DNA from: Sporanaerobium hydrogeniformans
GTDB taxonomy: Bacteria; Bacillota; Clostridia; Lachnospirales; Cellulosilyticaceae
Assembly (NCBI RefSeq): GCF_002735925.1
Contig: NZ_PEDL01000001.1
Location: 248,001-312,000 of the forward strand
Direction: 5' to 3'
Length of the DNA stretch: 64,000 bases
Part shown: piece after piece, positions 25,733 to 34,245 of the stretch
How the letters are laid out: each line of letters starts with the position of its first letter
Numbering within the stretch: position 1 is the stretch's first letter
Made by a program: the position numbers and the translations under genes
The notes under the pieces: generated by a model
Seen by the model: only the letters and a program-made list of their open reading frames with translations
What the model was told of the DNA's origin: nothing
Databases searched by the model: none

Positions 25733-26743
25733 TTGGCAGCAACAATTAAAGATATAGCCAAACAAACAGGCTTAGGCTTAGCAACTATTTCAAAATATTT
25801 AAATGGCGGTAACGTATTAGAAGCCAACAGGATAGCTATTGAAAATGCCATCGAGGAACTCAATTTTCACGTCAATGAATTTGCAAGAGGACTTAAAACT
25901 AATAAATCAAAAACAATCGGTGTAGTTATTCCAGAGCTTAGTAATATTTTTTGTACGAGTATTATTACGTGTATTGAAGATATACTCAGGCAAAATGGCT
26001 ATGGGATATTAGTATGTGATTGCCGAACAGATGCAAAGCTTGAATATGAAGCCACAGAGTTTTTAGTTAATAAAATGGTAGACGGCATTATTAACATGCC
26101 TGTTTCCAGTGATGGAGCCCATCTACAACTACCCCTTAGCAAGAATTTGCCGGTGGTGCTAATCGACCGTAAAATTGAAGGCCTTCCAGTAGATGCAGTG
26201 GTTGTTAACAATATTGAAGCCTCGCAGAAGGCTATTGAGCATCTTCTGCAAAAGGGGCATAAGGACATAGGGATCATTTGTGGCCCCAAAGATGTTTTCA
26301 CCTCTAATGAACGTTTACTCGGATATAATCAAGCATTTATTAAAAAAGGCATTTTACCGAATCAAAACTTGATTAGCTATGGTGACTATACAGTAGAAGG
26401 TGGTCATAGTGCACTCAAAGAGCTTCTTAAACGTGAACCTCATTTAAGCGCTGTTTTTGTAACGAATTATGAAATGACGTTAGGAGCTATTATTGCCCTT
26501 AATGAGCTTGGCATTAAGATGCCGGAACAAATCTCGCTTATTGGCTTTGATAATCTACATCTCGCACAAGTCATTAAACCGAAATTAACCATTATTTCTC
26601 AGCCTATTACTCAAATTGCACAAAGTGCAGCACATATGATGCTAAAGCGCTTAGCAGGAATAGGTATATCAGCTGGAGAAACGATTAATTTACCTACTGA
26701 ACTTTTAATGGGAGAGTCTGTATTGACTAAAAATAGAGAGTAA
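25733..26743 (+). CDS. LacI-family regulator of the second catabolic operon
   Basis: About 336 residues: N-terminal HTH AATIKDIAKQTGLGLATISKYLNGG, hinge NEFARGLKTNKS, effector domain IGVVIPELSNIFCTSI, GHKDIGIICGPKD, AVFVTNYEMTLGA and SLIGFDNLHLA. The start is placed at TTG 25733, 8 bases after GGAG; the in-frame GTG at 25724 overlaps that site. The gene is inserted within the operon it probably controls and is flanked by two operators with the same palindromic core. Confidence 0.9.
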   Translation: MAATIKDIAKQTGLGLATISKYLNGGNVLEANRIAIENAIEELNFHVNEFARGLKTNKSKTIGVVIPELSNIFCTSIITCIEDILRQNGYGILVCDCRTDAKLEYEATEFLVNKMVDGIINMPVSSDGAHLQLPLSKNLPVVLIDRKIEGLPVDAVVVNNIEASQKAIEHLLQKGHKDIGIICGPKDVFTSNERLLGYNQAFIKKGILPNQNLISYGDYTVEGGHSALKELLKREPHLSAVFVTNYEMTLGAIIALNELGIKMPEQISLIGFDNLHLAQVIKPKLTIISQPITQIAQSAAHMMLKRLAGIGISAGETINLPTELLMGESVLTKNRE

Positions 26744-26760
26744 AGCTATATATATTAAAA

Positions 26761-26776
26761 AACGAAACGTTTCGTT
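26761..26776. promoter_or_regulatory. Palindromic LacI-type operator 2
   Basis: A perfect 16-bp palindrome, AACGAAACGTTTCGTT, directly upstream of the FGGY kinase ribosome site (AGAAAGGAGG). It shares the core of operator 1, so the kinase and downstream genes can be controlled separately from the aldolase. Confidence 0.8.
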
Positions 26777-26791
26777 AGAAAGGAGGCAAGT

Positions 26792-28303
26792 ATGACAGAC
26801 TATTTATTAGGGATAGATATTGGCACTTCAGCTTGTAAGGTAGCACTTTTTAAAACAAATGGTGAAGTCGTTGCCCAGAAGTCGGGTGCCTATAAAGTCT
26901 ATTACCCTAAAAAGGGATGGGCAGAACAAGAACCAGAAGAATGGTGGGAAGCAGTAGCTAGTACCCTTAGGGCTCTTTTGAAAGAGAATCAGATTGAGGT
27001 AGAAAGAATAAGGGGCATTGGTGTAGATGGGCAAAGCTGGTCAGCTATTGCAATCGATGAAGAGGGGAAGGTATTATGCCCAACTCCTATTTGGATGGAT
27101 ACAAGAGCTAAAGCCATTTGTGAAGAAATCAAGGCGCAGATAAGTGAGGAAGAAATTTTTGAAAGTTGTGGTAACCCTCTCGAACCAAGTTATACCCTTC
27201 CTAAAATTTTATGGTACAAGAAGCATCGTCCAGAGATTTATGCTCAAACACATCAGATTTTACAATCAAATAGTTTTATTGTCTATAAGCTTACCGAAAA
27301 GCTTAGTCAAGATAAATCACAAGGATATGGGTATCAATGTTTTAATATGCGCCAAGGTACTTGGGATAAGGAGCTTTGTAAGAAGTTAGGAATAAAAGAA
27401 AGCTTGTTACCTCCTCTTTATGATTGCCATGAAGTAGTAGGGTATGTTACAGAGAAAGCCGCTAAGGAAACGGGACTTAAAGTCGGTATACCTGTTGTAG
27501 CAGGAGGACTGGATGCAGCATGTGGTACGTTAGGGGCAGGTGTTTTACATAATGGTCAAACCCAGGAGCAAGGTGGGCAAGCTGGTGGTATGAGTATTTG
27601 TACAAATACCTATAGAGCAGATAAGCGCCTGATTCTTTCTTATCATGTCGTTCCCAATACTTGGCTCCTGCAAGGAGGTACAGTAGGTGGCGGAGGTGTG
27701 ATCAAGTGGTTTGAAGAACAGTTTGGTGCAGCTGAAAGGCAGCTAGCTAAAGAAAAGGGAACCCATTCTTTTGAAGAGATGAGTAGTGAAGCAGGTGAGG
27801 TTGCACCTGGTTCCGAAGGTTTAGTTTTCTTGCCTTATATGGCAGGTGAGCGTTCACCGATCTGGAACCCGAAAGCAAGGGGCGTTTACTTTGGGCTAGA
27901 CTATGCGAAAACAAGAGCACATATGATTCGTGCGAGTTTTGAAGGAGTGGCTTATTCACTTAAGCATAATCTGGATATTGCAGAGGAGGCAGGGGCTGAG
28001 GTAGAAGAGTTACATGCTATGGGAGGTGCAGCCAATAGCCAGGTATGGACACAAATCAAAGCAGATGTAACCGGTAAAAAGATAAGTGTGCCAGCTTCTG
28101 ATACAGCCACTACTTTAGGAGCAGCACTTTTAGCGGGTGTAGGGGTAGGACTTTATAAGGACTTTGATGAAGCGGTAGAGAAGACTGTGGCTATCAAACG
28201 TGTCCATTTGCCTAACAAAGAAAATGCACAATGTTATGCACATTATTTTGAAATCTATAAAAAGCTTTATCAAAAGCTTGAAGGTTTAATGGAAGAATTA
28301 TAA
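26792..28303 (+). CDS. FGGY carbohydrate kinase (xylulokinase-like)
   Basis: 503 residues. The FGGY start is YLLGIDIGTSACKVALF; GWAEQEPEEWWEA and GIGVDGQSWSAIAID are xylulokinase-like; PIWMDTRA, GGLDAACGTLGAG, LPYMAGERSPIWNPKARG and HAMGGAANSQVWTQIKADV complete the family pattern. It would phosphorylate a ketose or ketopentose. Xylulose is the nearest family substrate, but the neighbours (polyol dehydrogenase, PfkB, bisphosphate aldolase) suggest a ketohexose entering as its 1- or 6-phosphate. It is also a candidate for the missing fuculokinase. The start follows AAAGGAGG. Confidence 0.88.
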   Translation: MTDYLLGIDIGTSACKVALFKTNGEVVAQKSGAYKVYYPKKGWAEQEPEEWWEAVASTLRALLKENQIEVERIRGIGVDGQSWSAIAIDEEGKVLCPTPIWMDTRAKAICEEIKAQISEEEIFESCGNPLEPSYTLPKILWYKKHRPEIYAQTHQILQSNSFIVYKLTEKLSQDKSQGYGYQCFNMRQGTWDKELCKKLGIKESLLPPLYDCHEVVGYVTEKAAKETGLKVGIPVVAGGLDAACGTLGAGVLHNGQTQEQGGQAGGMSICTNTYRADKRLILSYHVVPNTWLLQGGTVGGGGVIKWFEEQFGAAERQLAKEKGTHSFEEMSSEAGEVAPGSEGLVFLPYMAGERSPIWNPKARGVYFGLDYAKTRAHMIRASFEGVAYSLKHNLDIAEEAGAEVEELHAMGGAANSQVWTQIKADVTGKKISVPASDTATTLGAALLAGVGVGLYKDFDEAVEKTVAIKRVHLPNKENAQCYAHYFEIYKKLYQKLEGLMEEL

Positions 28304-28316
28304 GGGAGGAAAGAGC

Positions 28317-29363
28317 ATGAAAGCAGCAGTGTTATATGGGAACGAAGATATACGTTACGACGATTATGAAACACCTTGCATTAAGCCAGGTTGTGTTAAG
28401 GTAAAAGTACGTGCAACAGGTATTTGTGGTTCAGATGTACCGCGTGTTCTTCATAATGGTGCACATTTTTATCCTGTTGTATTAGGACACGAGTTTGCAG
28501 GAGATGTAGTAGAGATAGGTGAAGGCGTTACAGGTTTTGAGATTGGGGACAGAGTATCTGGTGCACCCCTAGTTCCTTGCCTAAAGTGTGAAGACTGTCA
28601 AAATGGTAACTACTCTCTCTGCAAGCACTATAGCTTTATTGGTTCAAGGGAGCAAGGGAGTTTTGCAGAATATGTAGTGATGCCAGCTCTTAATGCTGTT
28701 AAATTTTCAGATACTATTCCTTATGAGCAAGGTGCTATGTTTGAGCCTTCTACAGTAGCTCTTCATGGGCTTATGTGTAATCAATACAAAGGTGGTGAAT
28801 ATGTAGCCATTTTAGGAGGGGGGACGATTGGCCTTTTTACAATGCAGTGGGCGAAAATCTTTGGCAGCAGAAAGGTTGTTGTATTTGATATAAGTGAAGA
28901 ACGTCTTGAACTTGCTAAACGCTTAGGTGCAGATGAAATCATTAATACCTTAGAAGAAGATTTTATGGAAAAAGCAAAAGCTATTACAGGCGGTAAAGGC
29001 TATCCCTATGTTTTTGAAACAGCAGGTAATACTGTTACTATGCAAATGGCTTTTGAAGTAGCCAGTAATAAAGCGCATGTTTGCTTTGTAGGAACACCTA
29101 CTAAAAACTTAGAATTCACCCCTAAACTTTTTGAAAACATGAATCGTAAAGAATTTACTTTAACGGGCTCTTGGATGTCTTATAGTGCACCTTTTCCAGG
29201 CAAAGAATGGGAGCTTACAGCCCATTATTTTGCAACAGGAGCGTTAAAATTTGATGAAGGACTTATTTTTAAGAAATTTGCGATGAAAGATGTCAAGGAA
29301 GCTTTTGAGCTTTACAAAAACCCTAGTCAAGTTAAAGGGAAAATACTTCTCCTTAATGACTAA
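28317..29363 (+). CDS. Zinc-dependent polyol/sugar-phosphate dehydrogenase (MDR family)
   Basis: 348 residues, similar to galactitol-1-phosphate 5-dehydrogenase and sorbitol dehydrogenase. Catalytic-zinc motifs are TGICGSDVPRV and GHEFAGDVVEIG. The complete structural-zinc lobe is present (CLKCEDCQNGNYSLC), and the Rossmann loop is ILGGGTIGL. It would oxidise a polyol or polyol phosphate to the ketose that the kinases then use. It starts 13 bases after the FGGY kinase with AGGGAGG. The exact substrate cannot be read from the sequence. Confidence 0.88.
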   Translation: MKAAVLYGNEDIRYDDYETPCIKPGCVKVKVRATGICGSDVPRVLHNGAHFYPVVLGHEFAGDVVEIGEGVTGFEIGDRVSGAPLVPCLKCEDCQNGNYSLCKHYSFIGSREQGSFAEYVVMPALNAVKFSDTIPYEQGAMFEPSTVALHGLMCNQYKGGEYVAILGGGTIGLFTMQWAKIFGSRKVVVFDISEERLELAKRLGADEIINTLEEDFMEKAKAITGGKGYPYVFETAGNTVTMQMAFEVASNKAHVCFVGTPTKNLEFTPKLFENMNRKEFTLTGSWMSYSAPFPGKEWELTAHYFATGALKFDEGLIFKKFAMKDVKEAFELYKNPSQVKGKILLLND

Positions 29364-29382
29364 TAAGAAAGGGGAATAAAGG

Positions 29383-30318
29383 ATGATTACAACTGTTACG
29401 TTGAACGTAGCCATTGATAAACTCTATACCGTAGAGGATTACAAGCCTTACGAAGTCATGCGTGTGAAAGAATGCACAGCAACACCAGGAGGTAAGGGTC
29501 TAAATGTAACAAAGGTGATTCAGCTTTTAAAAGAAGAGGTGATTGCCACAGGGTTTGTAGGGGGTCATGCAGGAGACTGGGTTTTAGAACGCCTTGATGA
29601 ACGAGGGATTTCTCATCAATTTGTGAAAGTAGAAGCTGAGACACGTACCTGCATTAATATCAAAGACCTTCTAAATGGTAGACATACTGAGTTTTTAGAG
29701 CCAGGCTTTACTTTAAACGCACATGAGGAAGCTCGTTTTATAGAAAAATTTAAAGAGCTTCTTAAAACGAGTGAAGTGGTGACCCTTTCAGGGAGCATTC
29801 CAAAGGGGATCCGTGCCACTATTTATAATGAACTAGTAGACATTGCTAAAAAGGCAGGTAGAAAAGTCATTGTGGATACAAGTGGCAACCTACTTGTAGA
29901 GATCTTAAAAAGCAAACCAACCATGATTAAACCCAATCGGGATGAGCTAGAAGCTATTACAAAGAAAAAACTACAAAGCTTAGAGGAAATAGCTGGTGTT
30001 GCAAAGGAACTTCAAGTAGCAGGCATTCCCATTGTGGCGATTTCTCTAGGAAAAGAGGGGGTATTAGTGGTTTGTGAAGAAGGAACTTATCAAGGCAAAC
30101 CACCTGTTATTGAAGCAGTGAATACAGTCGGATGTGGAGATTCCATGATTGCTGGTTTTGCAGTAGGTCTTGTAAAAGGAGAAGCTATAGAAGAAATCAT
30201 TAAAAGAGCAGTCGCTGTTTCAGCAGCTAATGCGCTTACAGCGGCAACAGGAAGCTTTGAACAAGCAGATTATGAAAGGCTACTTGACCAAGTAACTGTA
30301 AAGAGATGGGCAGACTAA
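29383..30318 (+). CDS. PfkB-family kinase (1-phosphofructokinase / tagatose-6-phosphate kinase type)
   Basis: 311 residues. It has the short N-terminal start of the LacC/FruK group (MITTVTLNVAIDKLYTV), the first PfkB signature GGKGLNVTKVIQLL and the second signature NTVGCGDSMIAGFAVG, whose Asp is the catalytic base. It would convert a ketose phosphate to the 1,6-bisphosphate that the aldolase at 24866 cleaves. Starts after AAGGGG, 19 bases from the dehydrogenase. Confidence 0.9.
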   Translation: MITTVTLNVAIDKLYTVEDYKPYEVMRVKECTATPGGKGLNVTKVIQLLKEEVIATGFVGGHAGDWVLERLDERGISHQFVKVEAETRTCINIKDLLNGRHTEFLEPGFTLNAHEEARFIEKFKELLKTSEVVTLSGSIPKGIRATIYNELVDIAKKAGRKVIVDTSGNLLVEILKSKPTMIKPNRDELEAITKKKLQSLEEIAGVAKELQVAGIPIVAISLGKEGVLVVCEEGTYQGKPPVIEAVNTVGCGDSMIAGFAVGLVKGEAIEEIIKRAVAVSAANALTAATGSFEQADYERLLDQVTVKRWAD

Positions 30319-30379
30319 AATGCTACTTTAGCAAAGAATTTGCTATAAATAGAAATTAAAATGAAAAGGAGAGATGAAA

Positions 30380-31393
30380 ATGAGTGAATGCATTAACCCA
30401 GCTTTAGTACCACAACGTACCCTTTATACAGGTGAAAAAATCCCTGCAATAGGTATGGGAACCTTTGGTTCAGACCGTTTTACACCCGAACAAGTTTCAG
30501 CTGCTGTAAGAGGGGCTATTCGTGCGGGCTATCGTTTATTTGATTGTGCAGCAGTATATGGTAATGAACATTTAATTGGTGAGGTTTTTAAAGCAGCTAT
30601 TGAAAGTGGAGAAGTAAAAAGAGAAGAACTTTTTATTACTTCTAAAGTATGGAATAACATGCATGGTGAAGGGGATGTCCTTTTATCTTGTGCTAAAAGC
30701 TTAAAGGATCTTAAACTCGATTATATTGACCTTTTCTTTGTTCACTGGCCATTCCCTAACTATCATGCACCAGGTTGCTCAGTGGATTCACGTAGTAAAG
30801 ATGCTGTGCCTTATATCCACGAAAACTATATGAAGACATGGCGTCAGATGGAACGTTTAGTAGATGCTGGACTGGTAAGAAATATCGGTACATCTAATAT
30901 GACGATTCCAAAGCTTGAACTTTTACTTAGAGATTGCAGAATTAAGCCAGTAGCCAATGAAATGGAACTTCATCCTTGCTTCCAGCAAGAAGAACTGTAT
31001 AACTTCTGCATACAAAATGGTATTCAACCTATTGGCTTTTGTCCAATTGGTTCACCTACTCGCCCTGATAGGGATACAACACCAGAGGACCTTTGCGATA
31101 TAGAGCAACCCGTTGTTGTAGAAATTGCTAAAAAACATAATATTCACCCAGCTGTAGTATGCCTTAAGTGGGCTGTACAACGTGGACAAATTCCCATTCC
31201 GTTTTCTATTTATGAAAAGGAATATATAAGCAACTTGAGATGTACCATAGAAGATCCCCTCACACCAGAAGAAATGGAAGCCATGAAAACAGTGGAAGGC
31301 AATAGTCGCCTTATTAAAGGTCAGGTATTCCTTTGGGAAAGTGCAAAGGACTGGACTGATCTATGGGATTTAGATGGAACCATTACAAAATAA
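30380..31393 (+). CDS. Aldo/keto reductase
   Basis: 338 residues of the AKR (beta/alpha)8 barrel. The catalytic Asp and Tyr are in RLFDCAAVYGNE, Lys in FITSKVWN and His in FFVHWPFP. The family stretch GLVRNIGTSNM and the NADP-binding end (SRLIKGQV region) are present. It reduces an aldehyde or sugar to an alcohol or polyol. In this locus it could convert aldose to polyol for the dehydrogenase above, or lactaldehyde to propanediol. The start ATG at 30380 is preferred over 30374 because AAGGAG is 8 bases upstream. It follows the PfkB gene after 61 bases without a terminator. Confidence 0.88.
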   Translation: MSECINPALVPQRTLYTGEKIPAIGMGTFGSDRFTPEQVSAAVRGAIRAGYRLFDCAAVYGNEHLIGEVFKAAIESGEVKREELFITSKVWNNMHGEGDVLLSCAKSLKDLKLDYIDLFFVHWPFPNYHAPGCSVDSRSKDAVPYIHENYMKTWRQMERLVDAGLVRNIGTSNMTIPKLELLLRDCRIKPVANEMELHPCFQQEELYNFCIQNGIQPIGFCPIGSPTRPDRDTTPEDLCDIEQPVVVEIAKKHNIHPAVVCLKWAVQRGQIPIPFSIYEKEYISNLRCTIEDPLTPEEMEAMKTVEGNSRLIKGQVFLWESAKDWTDLWDLDGTITK

Positions 31394-31408
31394 GAGGAGT
31401 GAGGCAAT

Positions 31409-31840
31409 ATGCTAAAAGGCATACCAAGCATTTTAACACCAGAACTTCTAAAGGTTCTAATGGAAATGGGACATGGGGATGAACTAGTTATTGCAGATGG
31501 CAATTATCCACGTTTTGGGCACCCGGAACGTGTGATTCGTTGCGATGGGCATGGCGTACCAGAACTTTTAGATGCTATTTTAAAATTCATGCCCTTAGAT
31601 CCTTATGTAGAAAATCCAGTTATTCTTATGGAAGTGCTTCCTAATGACCCTGTTGTTCCAGTCATTTGGGATACGTACAAAGAGCTTATTGATAAGCACG
31701 GTGGAGATAGTAGCAAGGTTTTACCTATCAACAAATATACTTTTTATGAAAGAGCCGCAAAAGCTTATGCAGTTGTAACTACCAGTGAAGCCGCCTTATA
31801 TGCTAATATAATATTAAAAAAAGGTGTGGTGGTAGAGTAA
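31409..31840 (+). CDS. FucU/RbsD family sugar mutarotase (copy 1)
   Basis: 143 residues, the length of FucU. Typical motifs are MGHGDELVIADGNYP with the ring-opening His, RCDGHGVPELLDAIL and FYERAAKAYAVV. The family interconverts alpha and beta anomers of fucose or ribose. It is about half identical to the second copy at 36055, which sits beside fucI. This one lies between an aldo/keto reductase and an aldose epimerase, so it may act on a different sugar. Starts after GAGGAGTGAGG. Confidence 0.9.
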   Translation: MLKGIPSILTPELLKVLMEMGHGDELVIADGNYPRFGHPERVIRCDGHGVPELLDAILKFMPLDPYVENPVILMEVLPNDPVVPVIWDTYKELIDKHGGDSSKVLPINKYTFYERAAKAYAVVTTSEAALYANIILKKGVVVE

Positions 31841-32712
31841 TGAATTATACATTAACTAATGATGTGATGACAGTAAAATTAACAAGCTTTGGTGCAGAGC
31901 TCACCAGTTTAACAGATCCAAAAGGCACGGAGTATATTTGGAATGCTGATGAAAGATACTGGAAAAGACATACGCCTGTTCTTTTTCCTATTGTAGGTAA
32001 AGTACGAGATAATGAATATGTTATAGGAGGTAAGAGCTATAAAATACCTGCTCATGGTTTTGCACGAGACTATGAATTTGAAATAGAGAAAAGGACGGAT
32101 TGTAAAATCACCTTTGCTTTAAGAAGTTCACTTGCAACTAAAGCTATGTATCCCTATGACTTTTGCCTAAAAATTCATTATACCCTAGTAGAAAACCGAT
32201 TAGGTATAGAGTATGAGGTGATTAATGAAGATAAGATGCCAATGCCTTTTAAAATAGGGGCTCATCCTGCCTTTAACTGTCCACGATTTAGCGATGAAAC
32301 AATGGAAGATTATGAGCTAGTATGGGAGAAGGAAGAAGAAAGTACTCAGATTCTCATTAATGAGGATGTCTATTTAACTAAAGCATACAAACCTTTTAAA
32401 ACATCTCGTATACCTCTTAGTAAAGACCTTTTTGAAAAAGAAGGTGTACTTATATGGACCCATTATACAAGTCAATCCATGTCTCTTGTTTCTAAAAAAC
32501 ACCCAGAAAAATTAACTGTTGATTTTAAGAATTTTCCTTTTTTAGGGGTATGGAGTCCAACCAATGAAGGTGCATTTGTATGTATTGAACCTTGGCAAGG
32601 TCATGCAGATTATGTAGATGATAGTCTTGTATTACAAGAAAAAAGTGATATTATCCTGCTTGAAGCAGGTCAAAGCTTCAACTGTGAACATGGTATTTCT
32701 ATTTTCTTTTAA
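31840..32712 (+). CDS. Aldose 1-epimerase family protein (GalM-like)
   Basis: 290 residues, of the shorter aldose-1-epimerase group (YeaD/LacX-like). It starts with TLTNDVMTVKLTSFGAELTSL and has YWKRHTPVLFPIVG, IPAHGFARDYEFE and IGAHPAFNCP, containing the conserved histidines. The C-terminal ENAFVCIEPWQG-like segment (AFVCIEPWQGHAD) holds the catalytic Glu. It shares a base with the mutarotase stop codon (TAATG), so translation is coupled. It is the last gene of the operon that starts at 24866. Confidence 0.9.
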   Translation: MNYTLTNDVMTVKLTSFGAELTSLTDPKGTEYIWNADERYWKRHTPVLFPIVGKVRDNEYVIGGKSYKIPAHGFARDYEFEIEKRTDCKITFALRSSLATKAMYPYDFCLKIHYTLVENRLGIEYEVINEDKMPMPFKIGAHPAFNCPRFSDETMEDYELVWEKEEESTQILINEDVYLTKAYKPFKTSRIPLSKDLFEKEGVLIWTHYTSQSMSLVSKKHPEKLTVDFKNFPFLGVWSPTNEGAFVCIEPWQGHADYVDDSLVLQEKSDIILLEAGQSFNCEHGISIFF

Positions 32713-32731
32713 TCATTTCTAAGTTTTCATA

Positions 32732-32796
32732 GCTACAACAACTAAAGCGTATTGCAAGGTCTTAAGAGGCTTGCAATACGCTTTAGTTGTTGTAGC
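32732..32796. terminator. Bidirectional terminator with a perfect 27-bp stem
   Basis: Arms 32732-32758 and 32770-32796 are exact inverted repeats around an 11-base loop. They separate the convergent epimerase and AraR-like genes. The stem is unusually long for a terminator and has A/T-rich flanks on both sides. Confidence 0.85.
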
Positions 32797-32810
32797 AAAA
32801 GCTTTTCATA

Positions 32811-33875
32811 TTAAGTGGTCTCACGCACGATAAGCCTGCCGGGAATTAAAACTTCTTCTGGAATAAGGGTACCAGCAATAGCCTGCTTTAAAAAAAGAAA
32901 GGCAAGCTGCGCAATACTACGTTGTTCAATGCAAACTGTAGTAAGGGCTGGAATAGAGGTTTTGCTCTGATCAATATTATCAATACCAATGATTTTCACA
33001 TCTTCAGGTACCTTAAGACCTGCAGCAACTACGGCCTTCATAGCCCCTAAAGCCATCATATCATTAGCAGCCGCAATACCATCAAAAGGGATTCCTTTTT
33101 CTAAAAGGGTAGAGATGCTATTATAGCCGCTTGTAAAACTCCAGTCTCCAGACACAACGTATTCAGGTGAATAGGTAAGGCCATTGACAAGTAAGGCACG
33201 GCGATAACCCTCTACACGATTGAAGCGGCTGATATAACCTATAAGACCGGCAATGTGGACAATTTTTTTACATCCTTTTTGAATAAGGTGTTCTGTAGCA
33301 GTGTAGCTGCAATTAATGTCATCATTATTAATACAGGCAAAATGAGGTGATTGATTAGAGATGACAATGGAAGGAATATGATTAAGACGGGCTAGTTCTA
33401 AGAAACTTGCATCAATATCACCTACCCAAATAATCCCTTTGATAGAAGAAGGATTAGCCAAAAAGGCAGGCAAAGGCGAAGAAGGGCTAACCTTAGTGAA
33501 AATCAAATCAAGACCTTCCTCTTTGCAATATTTTTCGAGATAATTACAAATTTCCATATGATAGGGTTGAGGAGCTTCTTCACCAGAAGAGGTAGGTAAA
33601 ATATAAGCAATAGAGTGAGCTTCTTGAGAGGTGACGTTAAAAGAAGCTGGACGTAGTACTTTATTACCTGCACCTGGCAATTTTTGCAGATAACCTTCCT
33701 CCGCTAAAAGAGCTAAAGCTTTACGTAAGGTGAGACGTTCCACTTGGTAGTGTTCGCTTAGAACGCGTTCGGCAGGTAAAAAGGAACCTTCCTCATAGTG
33801 ATTTTCTTGAATTTGTATTTTTAAATCTTCATAAATTTGTTTATAGAGCGGGAGACTAGATTTTGAAACTTTCAT
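32811..33875 (-). CDS. GntR/LacI chimeric repressor (AraR-like)
   Basis: 354 residues. The N-terminal GntR-type winged helix reads LPLYKQIYEDLKIQIQ, LPAERVLSEHYQVERLTLRKAL. It is joined to a LacI-type effector domain (IAYILPTSSGEE, KGCKKIVHIAGL, GIAAANDMMALGAMKA, IIGIDNIDQSK). This is the architecture of AraR of Bacillus. The start at 33875 is supported by AAAGGAG 6 bases upstream on the minus strand; a longer frame to 33905 lacks one. It is divergent from fucI-fucU, with GGTATA/TATACC operators between them, so it probably represses fucose genes and itself. Confidence 0.9.
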   Translation of the reverse strand: MKVSKSSLPLYKQIYEDLKIQIQENHYEEGSFLPAERVLSEHYQVERLTLRKALALLAEEGYLQKLPGAGNKVLRPASFNVTSQEAHSIAYILPTSSGEEAPQPYHMEICNYLEKYCKEEGLDLIFTKVSPSSPLPAFLANPSSIKGIIWVGDIDASFLELARLNHIPSIVISNQSPHFACINNDDINCSYTATEHLIQKGCKKIVHIAGLIGYISRFNRVEGYRRALLVNGLTYSPEYVVSGDWSFTSGYNSISTLLEKGIPFDGIAAANDMMALGAMKAVVAAGLKVPEDVKIIGIDNIDQSKTSIPALTTVCIEQRSIAQLAFLFLKQAIAGTLIPEEVLIPGRLIVRETT

Positions 33876-34245
33876 TGTTTGAGCTCCTTTTAGGGTATAA
33901 TCCATTTTCTCTAAATTATACTAGAGGTATACCAACTAAGCAATAGAAAAGAGAAAAATGATAAATAAAAACTTAAAATTGGTATATAAAACATATACCA
34001 ATTTTAAAGCAAAAATAACTAGAAATAGATTTAAAAACTAGTATAAATGTTAAAATATCAACTTAATTATAAAATTTAATACTTAAATATTGACAAAAAC
34101 AGAGAAAACGATTAAATTAAGAGTAAGATAATCAATGTACAAAAACATATACCTTTTATATACCAATAAATGAGTGAAAGGTATATGCGGAAGGCCATTG
34201 AAATCAGAATAGTTTATAAGGTCGATCAATAAGGAGGAAATAAAA
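33876..34245. promoter_or_regulatory. Divergent control region of the AraR-like gene and fucI
   Basis: A 370-base AT-rich gap with a set of GGTATA/TATACC half-sites. These are the palindrome GGTATACC (33926-33933), a perfect 13-bp inverted repeat with a 5-base spacer (33975-33987 and 33993-34005), and half-sites at 34146-34153, 34157-34164 and 34180-34187. The fucI promoter lies among them. The spacing suits repression by a GntR-type dimer at several sites. Confidence 0.75.
34090..34118 (+). promoter_or_regulatory. Candidate fucI promoter
   Basis: A perfect TTGACA (34090-34095) and TAAATT (34113-34118) with a 17-base spacer. The half-sites at 34146-34187 lie just downstream, where a bound repressor would block transcription. 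Confidence 0.55.
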
